Below are positions 44,669 through 54,493 of a stretch of 64,000 nucleotides of DNA, piece after piece (the first letter of the stretch is position 1; the number at the start of each line of letters is the position of its first letter). Below the pieces are notes generated by a model that saw nothing but the letters and a program-made list of their open reading frames with translations, had not been told where the DNA came from and searched no databases. The position numbers were made by a program, and so were the translations under genes. The stretch is from an uncultured Chthonomonas sp. (lineage in GTDB: Bacteria > Armatimonadota > Chthonomonadetes > Chthonomonadales > Chthonomonadaceae): the NCBI GenBank assembly GCA_903859705.1, contig CAIONQ010000090.1:1-64000 (forward strand). Direction: 5' to 3'.

Positions 44669-47092
44669 ATGAATACCAGTGAGATATTTAAATCTATGGA
44701 ATACGGACCAGCACCCGAGAGCGCTGCCGATGCCCTGCAATGGATTAAAGGCCACAGCAGTAACGGTAAGTTTGACCTGTTTATTGATGGCGCATGGCTA
44801 CAGCGGGCAGACAATGCCGAGCTGGAAACAACAAACCCAGCCACCGGGGATAAGCTGGCAACAATTACAGTGGGCACGGGTGCCGATGCCTTACTGGCCG
44901 TGCGTGCAGCCCGGGCTGCGTTAGATGGTTGGCAGGCCATTGGCCCGAATGGGCGCGCAAGGTACCTGTACGCCCTGGCACGGCTTATTCAGAAGCACTC
45001 ACGTTTGTTAGCCGTGTTGGAAACGCTGGATAATGGCAAACCCATCCGGGAAAGCCGGGATATTGATATACCACTGGCCGCACGCCACTTCTACCATCAT
45101 GCAGGCTGGGCTCAGCTTCTTAACACCGAGTTTCCTGGTTACACGGCCGTAGGTGTGGCCGCACAGATCATCCCCTGGAACTTCCCACTGTTGATGCTTG
45201 CCTGGAAGGCCGCACCGGCGCTGGCGGCGGGCTGCACCATTGTGCTGAAACCGGCAGAGAATACGCCGCTAACGGCGCTGGCATTTGCGCATCTCTGTAC
45301 CGAAGCTGGGCTGCCGGGCGGAGTGGTGAACATCCTAACCGGCGATGGATCTACCGGGGAAGCACTCACCCGCATTCAAGGGATCAGCAAGATTGCCTTT
45401 ACAGGCTCCACGGAGGTTGGGCGCGCTATTCGCAAGTCTACCGCAGGCACAGATATCAAGTTGACTCTGGAGTTGGGGGGCAAATCTCCCTTTATTGTGT
45501 TTGAAGATGCCGATCTGGATAGCGCTGTTGAGGGGCTGGTAGATTCCATCTGGTTTAACCAGGGCCAGGTATGCTGTGCAGGCTCTCGCCTGCTGGTGCA
45601 GGAGAGCATTCAGGAGCGCTTTATAGCATGCGTTAAAGCACGAATGCAGAAAGTCCGAGTTGGCAGCCCTATGGATAAAACCGTGGACATGGGTGCGATA
45701 GTATCCGAAGTCCAACGCGAGCGCATCCAATCTATGGTGGCCACAGCACAAGAAGAAGGCGCCGAGGTTTGGCAGCCATCGGGCACATGCCCCTCTTCTG
45801 GGTGCTTCTATCCGCCAACGCTTATCACCGGCACAGGAATGACTTCCACAGTAATGCAAGAAGAGATTTTTGGGCCGGTACTAACTGCCATCAGCTTTAG
45901 AACTCCGGCAGAAGCGGTGGAGATTGCAAACAACACGCGATACGGGCTGGCTGCAAGCGTATGGACCGAGAGCATAAGCCTTGCTCTGGATGTTGCGCCT
46001 AAACTCAAAGCAGGCACGGTATGGATCAACAGCGCCAACCTGTTTGATGCTGGCTCTGGCTTTGGTGGATACCGTGAAAGCGGTTTCGGCCGTGAAGGCG
46101 GCCGCGAAGGAATGTGGGAGTATCTTAAGCCTGCCCAATCGGCCACTGGGTATTCCGCTGAGTATATCCTCGAACACACCGATTTAGGAGATGAAGATCC
46201 CGAACCGGAAGAGGCAGTTCTGCCAACCCATGCAGCAACAACAGGTATGGACCGCACTGCAAAACTTTACATTGGCGGCAAGCAGGCACGGCCAGATTCT
46301 GGTTATTCGCTGCCAGTAGTCTCCCCGGATGGGCGTGAAATTGGGTTGGTGGGTGCGGGCAGTCGGAAAGATATTCGTAATGCCGTGGAGACTGCAAGGG
46401 CGGCCTTGCCCGGCTGGGCCGGTGCCACTGCGCATCTGCGCGCACAGATTTTGTACTACATTGCGGAGAACCTTGAGGTACGCGCCACAGAATTCGCTGA
46501 GCGCATTTCTGTGCAAACAGGCAGATCGTTTGAAGATGGCGCCACTGAAGTGGCCCTTAGCATCGAAAGGCTATTTACCTGGGCAGCCCTGGCGGATAAA
46601 GTTGATGGTGCTGTACACTCCACACCTGGCAGGCAGGCAACTCTGGCAATGGTCGAGCCAGTAGGTATCATCGGCATTGGCTGTGCATGGGAGCAGCCCC
46701 TGCTTGGCCTCGTAGCCACCGTTGCGCCGGCTATCGCCCTGGGAAACACTGTGATTTTGGTGCCATCCGAAAAGCATCCGCTGAGCGCAACGGACTTGTA
46801 TCAGGTACTGGATACATCCGATCTGCCAGCAGGCGTCGTGAACATTGTTACCGGCCCACGCGATCCCCTGATGCAAACGCTGGCTTCCCACGATGAAGTA
46901 AATGCCGTGTGGTACTGGGGAACGCATCCTGGAGTAAAATCCGTTCACGAGCTCTCCGCAGCAAATCTCAAGCGCACCTGGGCAAATGGCGTTAGCAACG
47001 ATGCATGGCTCTCAACAAGCACAACTGCCCTCGAACGTTTCAAACACGAAGCCACACAGGTTAAGAATATCTGGATACCTTATGGGGTGTAG
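44669..47092 (+). CDS. Two-domain aldehyde dehydrogenase (ALDH16 type)
   Basis: An 807-residue protein with two ALDH modules. The first has LELGGKSPF (general-base Glu) and FNQGQVCCAG, with the nucleophile at Cys302. It is followed by EEIFGPVL and a normal C-terminus. The second (from about residue 530, AKLYIGGKQARPDSGYSLPV) keeps the NAD-domain outline. It lacks the ELGGK and GQxC motifs and is truncated, a non-catalytic pseudo-domain. That arrangement defines ALDH16; bacterial members keep catalytic Cys in domain 1. With deoC next door, its likely job is oxidation of an aldehyde released by DeoC. Confidence 0.88.
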   Translation: MNTSEIFKSMEYGPAPESAADALQWIKGHSSNGKFDLFIDGAWLQRADNAELETTNPATGDKLATITVGTGADALLAVRAARAALDGWQAIGPNGRARYLYALARLIQKHSRLLAVLETLDNGKPIRESRDIDIPLAARHFYHHAGWAQLLNTEFPGYTAVGVAAQIIPWNFPLLMLAWKAAPALAAGCTIVLKPAENTPLTALAFAHLCTEAGLPGGVVNILTGDGSTGEALTRIQGISKIAFTGSTEVGRAIRKSTAGTDIKLTLELGGKSPFIVFEDADLDSAVEGLVDSIWFNQGQVCCAGSRLLVQESIQERFIACVKARMQKVRVGSPMDKTVDMGAIVSEVQRERIQSMVATAQEEGAEVWQPSGTCPSSGCFYPPTLITGTGMTSTVMQEEIFGPVLTAISFRTPAEAVEIANNTRYGLAASVWTESISLALDVAPKLKAGTVWINSANLFDAGSGFGGYRESGFGREGGREGMWEYLKPAQSATGYSAEYILEHTDLGDEDPEPEEAVLPTHAATTGMDRTAKLYIGGKQARPDSGYSLPVVSPDGREIGLVGAGSRKDIRNAVETARAALPGWAGATAHLRAQILYYIAENLEVRATEFAERISVQTGRSFEDGATEVALSIERLFTWAALADKVDGAVHSTPGRQATLAMVEPVGIIGIGCAWEQPLLGLVATVAPAIALGNTVILVPSEKHPLSATDLYQVLDTSDLPAGVVNIVTGPRDPLMQTLASHDEVNAVWYWGTHPGVKSVHELSAANLKRTWANGVSNDAWLSTSTTALERFKHEATQVKNIWIPYGV

Positions 47093-47147
47093 GGTGTGGT
47101 ACCCTCATTGAGAATAATTAACGATTTTGAAGGGAAACAAAACGTCT

Positions 47148-48449
47148 ATGGCGACAAATAGTGCCGCACTACAGGATTCAGCCAGCCCGGCCGATATATA
47201 CGCGGGCATCGGCTCTGTAAGTGAGATTGTTGCGCTTGCCGCACTTGTAACATCCACCGCTCGCAAACCAGCAAATGCGCACATTCATCTGCCCCCAAAC
47301 TTCTCTGCTTTCGATACCGTAGAGCAGGCAGTGCAGCTTGCGGCTGACCAGGGCATCCGAGTACTTGGCGCCAACAACTATTACGATTATTCCGTGTATA
47401 CGCAGTTCGGCACGCAATGTGCTGAAAAGGGAATTCTGGCGCTCTACGGCACCGAGATTATCTGCATGATCGATTCTCTTCGTAATGCCGGTGTTAAGCT
47501 GAACGATCCCGGAAACCCTGGCAAAATGTACCTCTGTGGCAAGGGAATCTCCCGCTTTGCGCCGCTATCAACAGAAGGTGCTGCTCTGCTCAACACCATT
47601 CGCAAAAACGACTCGTCGCGTATGGCGGAGATGGTGAAGAAGCTCTCCGAATGCTGTGCAGAGGCTGGCCTTAGCGTAAGATTAACTGAGGCCGGAGTTA
47701 AGCAGATGGTGGTGGAGCGCCATGGCTGTTCACCAACCACCGTATACCTGCAGGAGCGCCATGTTGCCCAGGCGCTGCAGGAAGCAATTGAAAATGAGAT
47801 TGCCCCTGAGGAGCGTAGCGCCGCACTTGAAAAACTGTTTGGCACCACGGCCAAAAGCGCCCCGGATGATAGGGCAGGCATTCAGAATGAGATACGATCT
47901 CACCTGATGAAGGCGGGCAAAAAAGCTTTTGTCCCGGAGACTTTTGTAGATTTCGACCATGCGCGCAAGCTCATTCTTGCCCTCGGGGGCGTCCCATGCT
48001 ATCCCATACTCGCGGACGGCGCCTCCCCCCTGTGTGGATACGAAGAGAACACGCAGAAACTGGCATCCGAAACGCGCGCACGGGGCCTCCACTGTACCGA
48101 GCTGATACCCGTGCGCAACTCTCCAGAGCAGGTGCTGCGCTACGCAAAGGCTATGCGTGAAGCTGGCTTTATTGTTACCGCCGGAACAGAACATAACACG
48201 CGAGACCTGATCCCCCTGGAGCCAACATGCCTGAATGGAGAGCCTATCCCGGACGAGGCTTTGGCGATCTTCTGGGAAGGTGCCTGCGTTGTGGCTGCCC
48301 ATCAGTTCCTTGTTACCAACGAGCGATCTGGCTTTGTGGATGGCAGTGGTGCCCTGGCAGGCAAATATAGCTCGCCGGATGCACGCATCAAGCATCTTGC
48401 TGCTGTTGGCGCGGCCGTAATTGAAGCCGTTACGCGCAGTAAGGCGTAA
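47148..48449 (+). CDS. PHP-domain protein
   Basis: A 433-residue protein with a PHP-type metal site: AHIHLPPNFSAFDTVEQAV near residue 45, then VLGANNYYDY and YGTEI near 100. Later VDFDHAR and a C-terminal AGTEHNT add ligands. The residues follow the PHP phosphoesterase pattern, although the first motif reads HIH rather than HxHT. ATG 47148 is chosen over TTG 47127. It is last in the cupin-deoC-ALDH group. A role in sugar phosphate or nucleoside breakdown is inferred from context only. Confidence 0.65.
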   Translation: MATNSAALQDSASPADIYAGIGSVSEIVALAALVTSTARKPANAHIHLPPNFSAFDTVEQAVQLAADQGIRVLGANNYYDYSVYTQFGTQCAEKGILALYGTEIICMIDSLRNAGVKLNDPGNPGKMYLCGKGISRFAPLSTEGAALLNTIRKNDSSRMAEMVKKLSECCAEAGLSVRLTEAGVKQMVVERHGCSPTTVYLQERHVAQALQEAIENEIAPEERSAALEKLFGTTAKSAPDDRAGIQNEIRSHLMKAGKKAFVPETFVDFDHARKLILALGGVPCYPILADGASPLCGYEENTQKLASETRARGLHCTELIPVRNSPEQVLRYAKAMREAGFIVTAGTEHNTRDLIPLEPTCLNGEPIPDEALAIFWEGACVVAAHQFLVTNERSGFVDGSGALAGKYSSPDARIKHLAAVGAAVIEAVTRSKA

Positions 48450-48463
48450 CTATCGGATCAAAT

Positions 48464-48496
48464 GCGGGGGGATGCCACAAATTGGCATCCCCCCGC
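48464..48496 (+). terminator. Strong hairpin after the PHP gene
   Basis: GCGGGGGGATGCC (48464-48476) pairs perfectly with GGCATCCCCCCGC (48484-48496) around a 7-base loop. It is 15 bases past the stop. No T-run follows, so termination may be Rho-assisted or the hairpin may protect the 3' end. Confidence 0.65.
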
Positions 48497-48817
48497 AGCT
48501 GACTCAGAATAATCCGCAGTTTTTGCCTCGGTTACGAAATCACAAATTCGGAATGTCGCCGCTGCTGAACGGCACTTCTCTGCATGTTTTGTTGTCTGTA
48601 TACCCGCGCTTACAAATCAAAGTGGCCCCGATTTGTGGTGGTTTAGTTTACGTAAATGGCTATGTTGGGCTACTTCCACATTAATACCGGGTGCCTAATA
48701 ACCGATGCTGCCGGGTACATGTAATAGAAACGCCCACTACTGTTAGCACCGTGGCGTTGGCGCAAGCACATACACTCGGTCAGTGGGCTTCACCCGGCCA
48801 GGGTGATACTGCAAATC
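48497..48817. other. Intergenic region without recognised content
   Basis: About 320 bases between two converging genes. No coding family, tRNA or repeat is recognised; short open frames here lack family similarity. Confidence 0.4.
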
Positions 48818-49378
48818 TCATTTTTGCGAGTTATCGATTTGGATATTCGCTATTGAGCATCCTGAAGCCGGGTTATTTAGCAAGTAAACCTCATCTTCTA
48901 TCATGACGCCAGCCAGATTGTGCGACAACGAGATTGAGCAAAAAGATGGAGTAACATCGGTTACGGATCCATCAGCAACGATAGTAAGTGATGGGCCATT
49001 GCGCCTGATTATAACAACACGGTCTCCCAATTTGATGTTATCGGTAGAACCGCGATTCACTCCAAGTCGACTGCTGATATAGGCACTCACAATTGCCGGG
49101 TGGTGTATCACATCCGCATCTCCACGAGATTGGATAGGATGAACACGCAGTTCCTCTGCAAGCTTCTGCCGCGCTACAGCCAACTTTCGTTCCAATTGAG
49201 AAATGGTTTCAATTAGGTGCCTTGCACTCCTGCTGGGTTGCGTGCCGGGCTGAATTTGTTGTCCTGTGTCACCACGGTAATCGCAGCCATTTGGAACGCT
49301 TTTGATACCAGCGGAAGTTTGAAAAGGAATACAAATAGCGGCTATTGCCAGGGAAGCTATACAAAACTGTTTGATCAT
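48818..49378 (-). CDS. Secreted coiled-coil protein of unknown function
   Basis: A 186-residue protein with a signal peptide (MIKQFCIASLAIAAICIPFQTSAG). A short coiled coil follows (HLIETISQLERKLAVARQKLAEEL), then a beta-rich C-terminus (DNIKLGDRVVIIRRNGPSLTIVADGSV). The coiled coil plus beta barrel recalls MreC/FlgT-like C-domains, but similarity is weak. The start is ATG 49378 with GGAGG 8 bases upstream. No operon partners. Confidence 0.55.
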   Translation of the reverse strand: MIKQFCIASLAIAAICIPFQTSAGIKSVPNGCDYRGDTGQQIQPGTQPSRSARHLIETISQLERKLAVARQKLAEELRVHPIQSRGDADVIHHPAIVSAYISSRLGVNRGSTDNIKLGDRVVIIRRNGPSLTIVADGSVTDVTPSFCSISLSHNLAGVMIEDEVYLLNNPASGCSIANIQIDNSQK

Positions 49379-49644
49379 AACGAATGCCTCCATAAGCCGG
49401 GATATTAAGTGAACGACTTTGATGCGATCACTTTTTGTTTCGCGCAAGCAAAAGATCTTGCCATTCGGAATAGTGCCTTTGAAAGCTTTCATGCAGCAAC
49501 GGGCTAATAGGTTCAGCTAATTCATAGCGAAGCAGCGGCGCCGCAACGATACGCATGGGAACTACGCCAGCTGGATGGCCAGGCAACCCCGTTTACTCGC
49601 TGCCTGTAAGGCACGCTCAAACACCTACTTAGCCCCGGCAACGA

Positions 49645-50463
49645 TCAAATAGTAACCGCAGAAAAGCCACCATCTACCACAATATTCTGCCCCGTTACAA
49701 AGGAAGACGCACGCTGAGAGGCCAGCCAGATAACAGCGCCAGCAAGCTCCTCTGGCCTACCAAAGCGAGCCATGGGTGTATGGCCAATTATCTGCCCGCC
49801 ACGTGCCGAATAGCTACCATCTGCATTGTATAGCAGGGTCCTGTTCTGTTCTGCCGGGAAGAAACCCGGGCTTATGGCATTCACCCGTACTCCGCTGCCT
49901 GCCCACTCTCTGGCCAGAAACTGAGTGAGGTTTATTACGGCCGCTTTTGCCGCAGAATAGGCAACAACGCGGCTCAGTGGTGTTATGCCAGAGAGGGATG
50001 CGATGTTGATTATGCTGCCAGTGCCCTGCTCTATCATGCCTGCACCGAATACCTGACACGGCAATAATACGCCTCCCACCAGGTTGAGGTCAAAAACTCC
50101 TTGCCACGCATCCAGAGGCATCTTGCAGAAATCACTTCCGGGCGGCAGTGTGGCATCCGGCCGGTTACCGCCTGCAGCATTCACCAGAACATCTACCGCC
50201 CCATGCGCTGTTTCTGCAGCCGAACGTGCGTGGTGAAGAGAATCAGCATCCAGTGCATCTGCCATCGCGAATGTAGCTGTGCCGCCCGCTGCATGGATGG
50301 TATCAACACGCTCCTGCCCACGCTCTGCATTGCGCCCAACAACGGTAACAGCAGCCCCAGCGGCAGCCAGCGCTTCGGCCATGCCTCCGCCCAGGGCGCC
50401 GGTTCCACCAAGCACCACTGCATGCCTGCCGGTAAGATCGAACAGTGAGGCAACTGGCATCAA
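49645..50463 (-). CDS. SDR oxidoreductase, probable fructuronate/mannonate reductase
   Basis: A 272-residue classical SDR. The cofactor motif is GGTGALGGGMA near residue 18, NAAG near 92 and catalytic Ser-Tyr-Lys as IASLSG ... YSAAK near 170. The C-terminus is TGQNIVVDGGF. The sequence around AAGGNRPDATLPP is characteristic of the SDR class annotated as D-mannonate oxidoreductase. The ATG overlaps the uxaE stop (ATGA region), and UxaE produces D-fructuronate, which supports the assignment. Confidence 0.78.
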   Translation of the reverse strand: MMPVASLFDLTGRHAVVLGGTGALGGGMAEALAAAGAAVTVVGRNAERGQERVDTIHAAGGTATFAMADALDADSLHHARSAAETAHGAVDVLVNAAGGNRPDATLPPGSDFCKMPLDAWQGVFDLNLVGGVLLPCQVFGAGMIEQGTGSIINIASLSGITPLSRVVAYSAAKAAVINLTQFLAREWAGSGVRVNAISPGFFPAEQNRTLLYNADGSYSARGGQIIGHTPMARFGRPEELAGAVIWLASQRASSFVTGQNIVVDGGFSAVTI

Positions 50464-51737
50464 TCCACCTCCGCGCTGTGGATGAACAGAGGTACAAGAT
50501 GCCGCTCAAACAGATTTTCACGCACGCATCTTGAAATGGCTGGCTCACAGGCAACCAGCATATCCAGGTACCGGTCTCCCATCTGTGCGGCCACCTTATA
50601 GCCCACATGTATCAGCTGCCGAAGCGAGGAGTTGTACTCCTGGCAGCCAGGCTGGTGGCGCAGAGCGTTTACATACTGTTCGGAACTCCACCCATTAACC
50701 GTTTCTGTAGAAGGCAGTTTACTTTTATCTATATCGATCACGCTGGCATACGGCGCACACAGGTCATCACACTTATAAATCGCACCAGCATAAATCTCTT
50801 TTGCAAGCGCAAGCCCTTCACCGCCCGATTCTGCAAGCCCAATAACCTCTTCCAGCCAGGTGGTTCCTGCGGTTTTCAGGTGTAGCCCTGCGCCGGTTGC
50901 CAGCACGGCCTCTGCAATTGGGCGGTAGATGGAGAATTTATCTGAGCCGGAATGCACACTCAGCTTCAGATTGGCAGGCAGTCCATACCGGCTGATGGCA
51001 TCTGCAATAACCGCCAGATCATCTCGAAACTCGCGTTCAAACTGCTCAGTATCTCCAACATAATCCACGCCTTTGTTAAATCGGCCTGTAAACTTAGGAG
51101 CGATGGTTTGCAGCGGGATCTGCTCATCTGCCAGGGCCGCCAGGATAATCAACAGCTCAGGAGGAGTTTGTGGGGCATCGGTTTCATCCATCGATACTTC
51201 CGTTATGAAGTTATCGGCTCCACGATTATTCGCGATGTATCGGTAGATCCGGCCCGCCTCTTGCACCGCAGCAAGGTACTTGGCAGCAATGGCAGCGGAG
51301 GATTCTGGAGTTAGGTTAAGGGGAGCTTCAATACCAGCTATGGTTAAAGGATATCTGCCGCTAAGTTCAGGATGCCGATCCAGAAACGCCTCAACAGAAC
51401 CAGCAGGCGGAGCCGCGCCAATAGAATCTGCCACATCGATCGTAAAGAAATCAGAAACTGGGAGAAAGCGGTCGACCGTTTCAAGGCGAATATGATCGGC
51501 ATCCACATGGAATGGATGCTGCCAACCAAGCGCAGCAACAGCACTTTGTGCAGCAGCAAGCACGCTCGGGGGCTCCGAGCCAACAATTAGATGCTCCCGG
51601 TTGCTTTTATTCCACACCGGCACCACAACCGGCCCACCCGGAAGCTCGGATGCCTGCTTAAGTGCGCTAAGCTGCGCCTTTGCCTGGTGGGCAAATCTAT
51701 CTCCTACCCCAAAAGAAAACCGTTCAAGCTCCAGCAA
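50460..51737 (-). CDS. uxaE: Tagaturonate epimerase
   Basis: A 425-residue enzyme of the UxaE family, epimerising D-tagaturonate to D-fructuronate. Recognisable segments are FSFGVGDRFAHQAKAQL, TEVSMDETDAPQTPPELL, APKFTGRFNKGVDYVGD and LSVHSGSDKFSIY. It starts with TTG 51737 (LELERF) behind GAGGTGG. With the downstream SDR it would bring galacturonate-derived tagaturonate into the mannonate branch, bypassing altronate. No mannonate dehydratase or kdgK lies in the window. Confidence 0.88.
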   Translation of the reverse strand: MLELERFSFGVGDRFAHQAKAQLSALKQASELPGGPVVVPVWNKSNREHLIVGSEPPSVLAAAQSAVAALGWQHPFHVDADHIRLETVDRFLPVSDFFTIDVADSIGAAPPAGSVEAFLDRHPELSGRYPLTIAGIEAPLNLTPESSAAIAAKYLAAVQEAGRIYRYIANNRGADNFITEVSMDETDAPQTPPELLIILAALADEQIPLQTIAPKFTGRFNKGVDYVGDTEQFEREFRDDLAVIADAISRYGLPANLKLSVHSGSDKFSIYRPIAEAVLATGAGLHLKTAGTTWLEEVIGLAESGGEGLALAKEIYAGAIYKCDDLCAPYASVIDIDKSKLPSTETVNGWSSEQYVNALRHQPGCQEYNSSLRQLIHVGYKVAAQMGDRYLDMLVACEPAISRCVRENLFERHLVPLFIHSAEVD

Positions 51738-52108
51738 AGTGCCACCTCACCAATTATCGGATACCCGGGTATTTAATCATATCGGATTTGGAATCCTTCG
51801 ATGCAATATTGAAGGCAGGCATAGTCGCGCCTCAACAGGTGACACCTCCAGCAGTGGAAAGTAACTTTGCTTCATCGTGCAGCACGAGCAAATGGTAACA
51901 GGCCCCAATTTCCGTGACCGCAAGGCTATGAAGCAGCATGAAACTTTGGCTATCAGCTTTGATTGTAACGGCTTCCCAATGCATCGTGACACCTGTTCAG
52001 ATCGCAATTGACAAGGTTTGCGATAAATACTATACTGGTTACAGATGAGCAATCTGAGTTGTCTCATTTGTTTCATTTTGCATTCGTTTCAATCAGGAGT
52101 ACACCCCG
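51738..52108. other. Divergent intergenic region with palindrome ATACCCGGGTAT
   Basis: The 12-base perfect palindrome at 51761-51772 lies about 25 bases before the uxaE start on the minus strand, a plausible operator position. On that strand TTGCAT and TATGAT are present but 19 bases apart. A consensus plus-strand promoter is annotated separately. The rest (about 51800-52000) shows nothing I recognise. Confidence 0.45.
52008..52036 (+). promoter_or_regulatory. Near-consensus sigma-70 promoter
   Basis: Perfect TTGACA (52008-52013), 17-base spacer and TATACT (52031-52036). The predicted start is near 52043, leaving a 66-base leader before the secreted-protein gene at 52109. Confidence 0.85.
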
Positions 52109-52543
52109 ATGCGTATTTCTTGTTGTGCAACAGCGGCAATAACAGCCTTTCTGGTTAGTTGCAGCTTTCTGTCTGCCCACGCCGAGTCCTCTACCCTGTC
52201 CATAACACCAGATAGCGGATATTCGCTGTTCGGATGCCTTTGGACGGACACTGTGACTTTGTCAGATCCAAGTTCTACTTGGACCTCCGCAGGACTTTCG
52301 TTCCGAAAACTGGGATCTCTTCTCGCACTTCCTGGCTACGTTTGCGACATCGATGCAGACAGTGGACGATACCATGGGGGAACTCTGGTGGCTACGATTC
52401 CACCAACAGTCCCTGAGGGGCTCTGGGTAGCTCGGCAGGCAAACATTGGAAATAGCCCCGATGGGAGTCAGTGGATCGACATACAGGAACAGCTGGTGTT
52501 GGTGTATCCCGGCGATACCCCAAATCCCACACTGGGCCAGTAA
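52109..52543 (+). CDS. Small secreted protein, unknown
   Basis: A 144-residue protein with a signal peptide (AAITAFLVSCSFLSAHA|ESS; a lipobox-like LVSC is also visible). The mature part is beta-rich and Ser/Thr/Gly-rich (TLSITPDSGYSLFGCLWTDTVTLS, GLWVARQANIGNSPDGSQW) and contains two cysteines that may pair. The Shine-Dalgarno AGGAG is well placed. The strong promoter suggests high expression. No family recognised. Confidence 0.65.
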   Translation: MRISCCATAAITAFLVSCSFLSAHAESSTLSITPDSGYSLFGCLWTDTVTLSDPSSTWTSAGLSFRKLGSLLALPGYVCDIDADSGRYHGGTLVATIPPTVPEGLWVARQANIGNSPDGSQWIDIQEQLVLVYPGDTPNPTLGQ

Positions 52544-52628
52544 ATTGTGCGAAGGTGGGGCCGCCGTTCCAAGACCTGCCTCACCTTCTTGAGTTATTAA
52601 CATTCTTGTTCCGGTCATGGCTTTGTAA

Positions 52629-54461
52629 ATGGAGCGCCGTAACTTGCATACAACGAGTTTGATATGTCAAAGGCAGCTACTTTATCGTTCTGCCGTTTTG
52701 ATTTTATGCGCAATTGCTGTATTTCCAACTAAAACCCGGGCTAATCAGCCACCTCAGCCAAATTCTATAGACTTACCTGGAGATAGCAGGCTCTCAAACA
52801 AGCTCTCCATTGAACGGTACGCAACAGAAGCAGGTTCACTACTCTCTATAATCAGCGATAACAGCGTTAAACTTCAGGCTGGCGATGAGTGCACTCACCT
52901 GAAATTGAACTTGCGCTTACGCAGCCGAAATAGAAGTGAGATAATGATGGCCCTGAGCCAGCTTATCCGCGGGTACTGGGCTCCAACCCGTACCGGCTAC
53001 ATACTCAGAATGACCGATCGGGATGTGCTAACGCGCAAGGAATGGTGGAGGGCATTCGAGGCACAAAGAGAGAGTGCCATAGCAGCAAGACGAGAACTAT
53101 TCCTTACAGCAATGGATACTCCGCCGAAAGAGCCCAAGGCACCTCCCGGCAAACAGCTTGATCCATCATCAATTAATGGATATGCCTATTCCAGGCGAGC
53201 GTACGCACTTTTTCATGGTCTGCCAGATGATGTTAAACGCGATATTGCGGGCGCCTGCAACGTATACGCCCTGTACACAGGCTTTTATGGCGGTAACCAG
53301 ATTGGTGGCAGCGTACCGGTAAAGTATGCATCGCTGAGTGCGGGGGCCAGGGAGGCTTTGCAGCCAGAATTTGATGCACTGCCAGGAATTGATGACGACA
53401 CGAAAAACAAATCGACGGTTCTCTTCACAAATCTTGGCTTCCAGGTTAATGTTAGCCTGTGCTTGCCTAAACTCGGTATCAGCTTCACAACACTGAGCCT
53501 TCACGTAATTACGCGCTTTCCAGATACAAAACCGCTCTACCTTGATCACCCGAAACTGCCGGAAAACGTCCGGTCGCTTGGTAAGTCTGCCACCGCTGAC
53601 CTCAGGTTATTGGCAAAATACCAGGAAGCAACGTTTTGGCCCAGTGAGAAACCGGCGGTGTTGCCGGTAACTGGTAACAATCGCTGCTTTTTACAAATGC
53701 TGCGCCGGCTTGCCTCCAACACAACCATCGAGTTCGTTACCGATTGTTACTTCAAAAAGTGTGACTTAATGACATTGGACGAACTTGCCAGGCCAGTTGG
53801 CAATGTAAACGATGAATTAAACTCAATGGCAGTGGCTACGGACGTTAGCTGGAAGCAAACCCAGCTTGGCATTACGTTGATCAGAAACAACAGGTGGTAC
53901 CGCGATGATGCAACTCAGGTGCCCCAAAGTGCATTAGCAGAGATTCTTGCGCGAAACTTCCGTTTAGCAACCGTAAACTCGGGCGGCAATAACGACAAGA
54001 ATTCGCAAAATCCAGCGAGGCTACAGGCGGAGGACGATGCCACACTCCTACAGACCTATTCCCCATGGCAGCTTACTGTTGGCATAGCATGGTACATCGG
54101 GCAGGGCAACGAGCTTGAAGCCATCGGTTCGAAAACAAACAATTCCATGCCCAACCTGCCACTGGCCCGATTGGCGGATCGAGTGATGCGCGAATACAGT
54201 TCGCTCATGCTGTACCATGGTTTTGACGCACCGTCGCGAACAGCTTTATTTAGTACCGGACTACCAGTCCGGAGCCTTCCAGACCAAATGGTTAAGCAAC
54301 TGGCCGGGCTCGTTACGGATCCAGGCTCGCTATTCACTCAGGATGTATCCATCACGTTTGCACACATGAAAGAGACGGAATTGGTGTTTACTTATGCACC
54401 TGCTTTTGGGCCGCAGGACGTGCGCCCGGCACTTATTTTCAGCACTGGGGACTCACACTAA
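52629..54461 (+). CDS. Secreted protein of unknown function, 610 residues
   Basis: The N-terminus has a signal peptide (YRSAVLILCAIAVFPTKTRA). Residues 60-125 (LSIERYATEAGSLLSIISDN, LRLRSRNRSEIMMALSQLIRGYWAPTRTGYILRM) resemble the STN/secretin short domain pattern: a beta strand, helix, and a final 'thing that reads back as R.TGYILR'. The rest has no recognised domain. It follows the 52109 gene by 85 bases and probably shares its promoter. The Shine-Dalgarno is weak. Confidence 0.6.
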   Translation: MERRNLHTTSLICQRQLLYRSAVLILCAIAVFPTKTRANQPPQPNSIDLPGDSRLSNKLSIERYATEAGSLLSIISDNSVKLQAGDECTHLKLNLRLRSRNRSEIMMALSQLIRGYWAPTRTGYILRMTDRDVLTRKEWWRAFEAQRESAIAARRELFLTAMDTPPKEPKAPPGKQLDPSSINGYAYSRRAYALFHGLPDDVKRDIAGACNVYALYTGFYGGNQIGGSVPVKYASLSAGAREALQPEFDALPGIDDDTKNKSTVLFTNLGFQVNVSLCLPKLGISFTTLSLHVITRFPDTKPLYLDHPKLPENVRSLGKSATADLRLLAKYQEATFWPSEKPAVLPVTGNNRCFLQMLRRLASNTTIEFVTDCYFKKCDLMTLDELARPVGNVNDELNSMAVATDVSWKQTQLGITLIRNNRWYRDDATQVPQSALAEILARNFRLATVNSGGNNDKNSQNPARLQAEDDATLLQTYSPWQLTVGIAWYIGQGNELEAIGSKTNNSMPNLPLARLADRVMREYSSLMLYHGFDAPSRTALFSTGLPVRSLPDQMVKQLAGLVTDPGSLFTQDVSITFAHMKETELVFTYAPAFGPQDVRPALIFSTGDSH

Positions 54462-54493
54462 TTTCGCCCACATTGGCGAACAAGACAATATCA

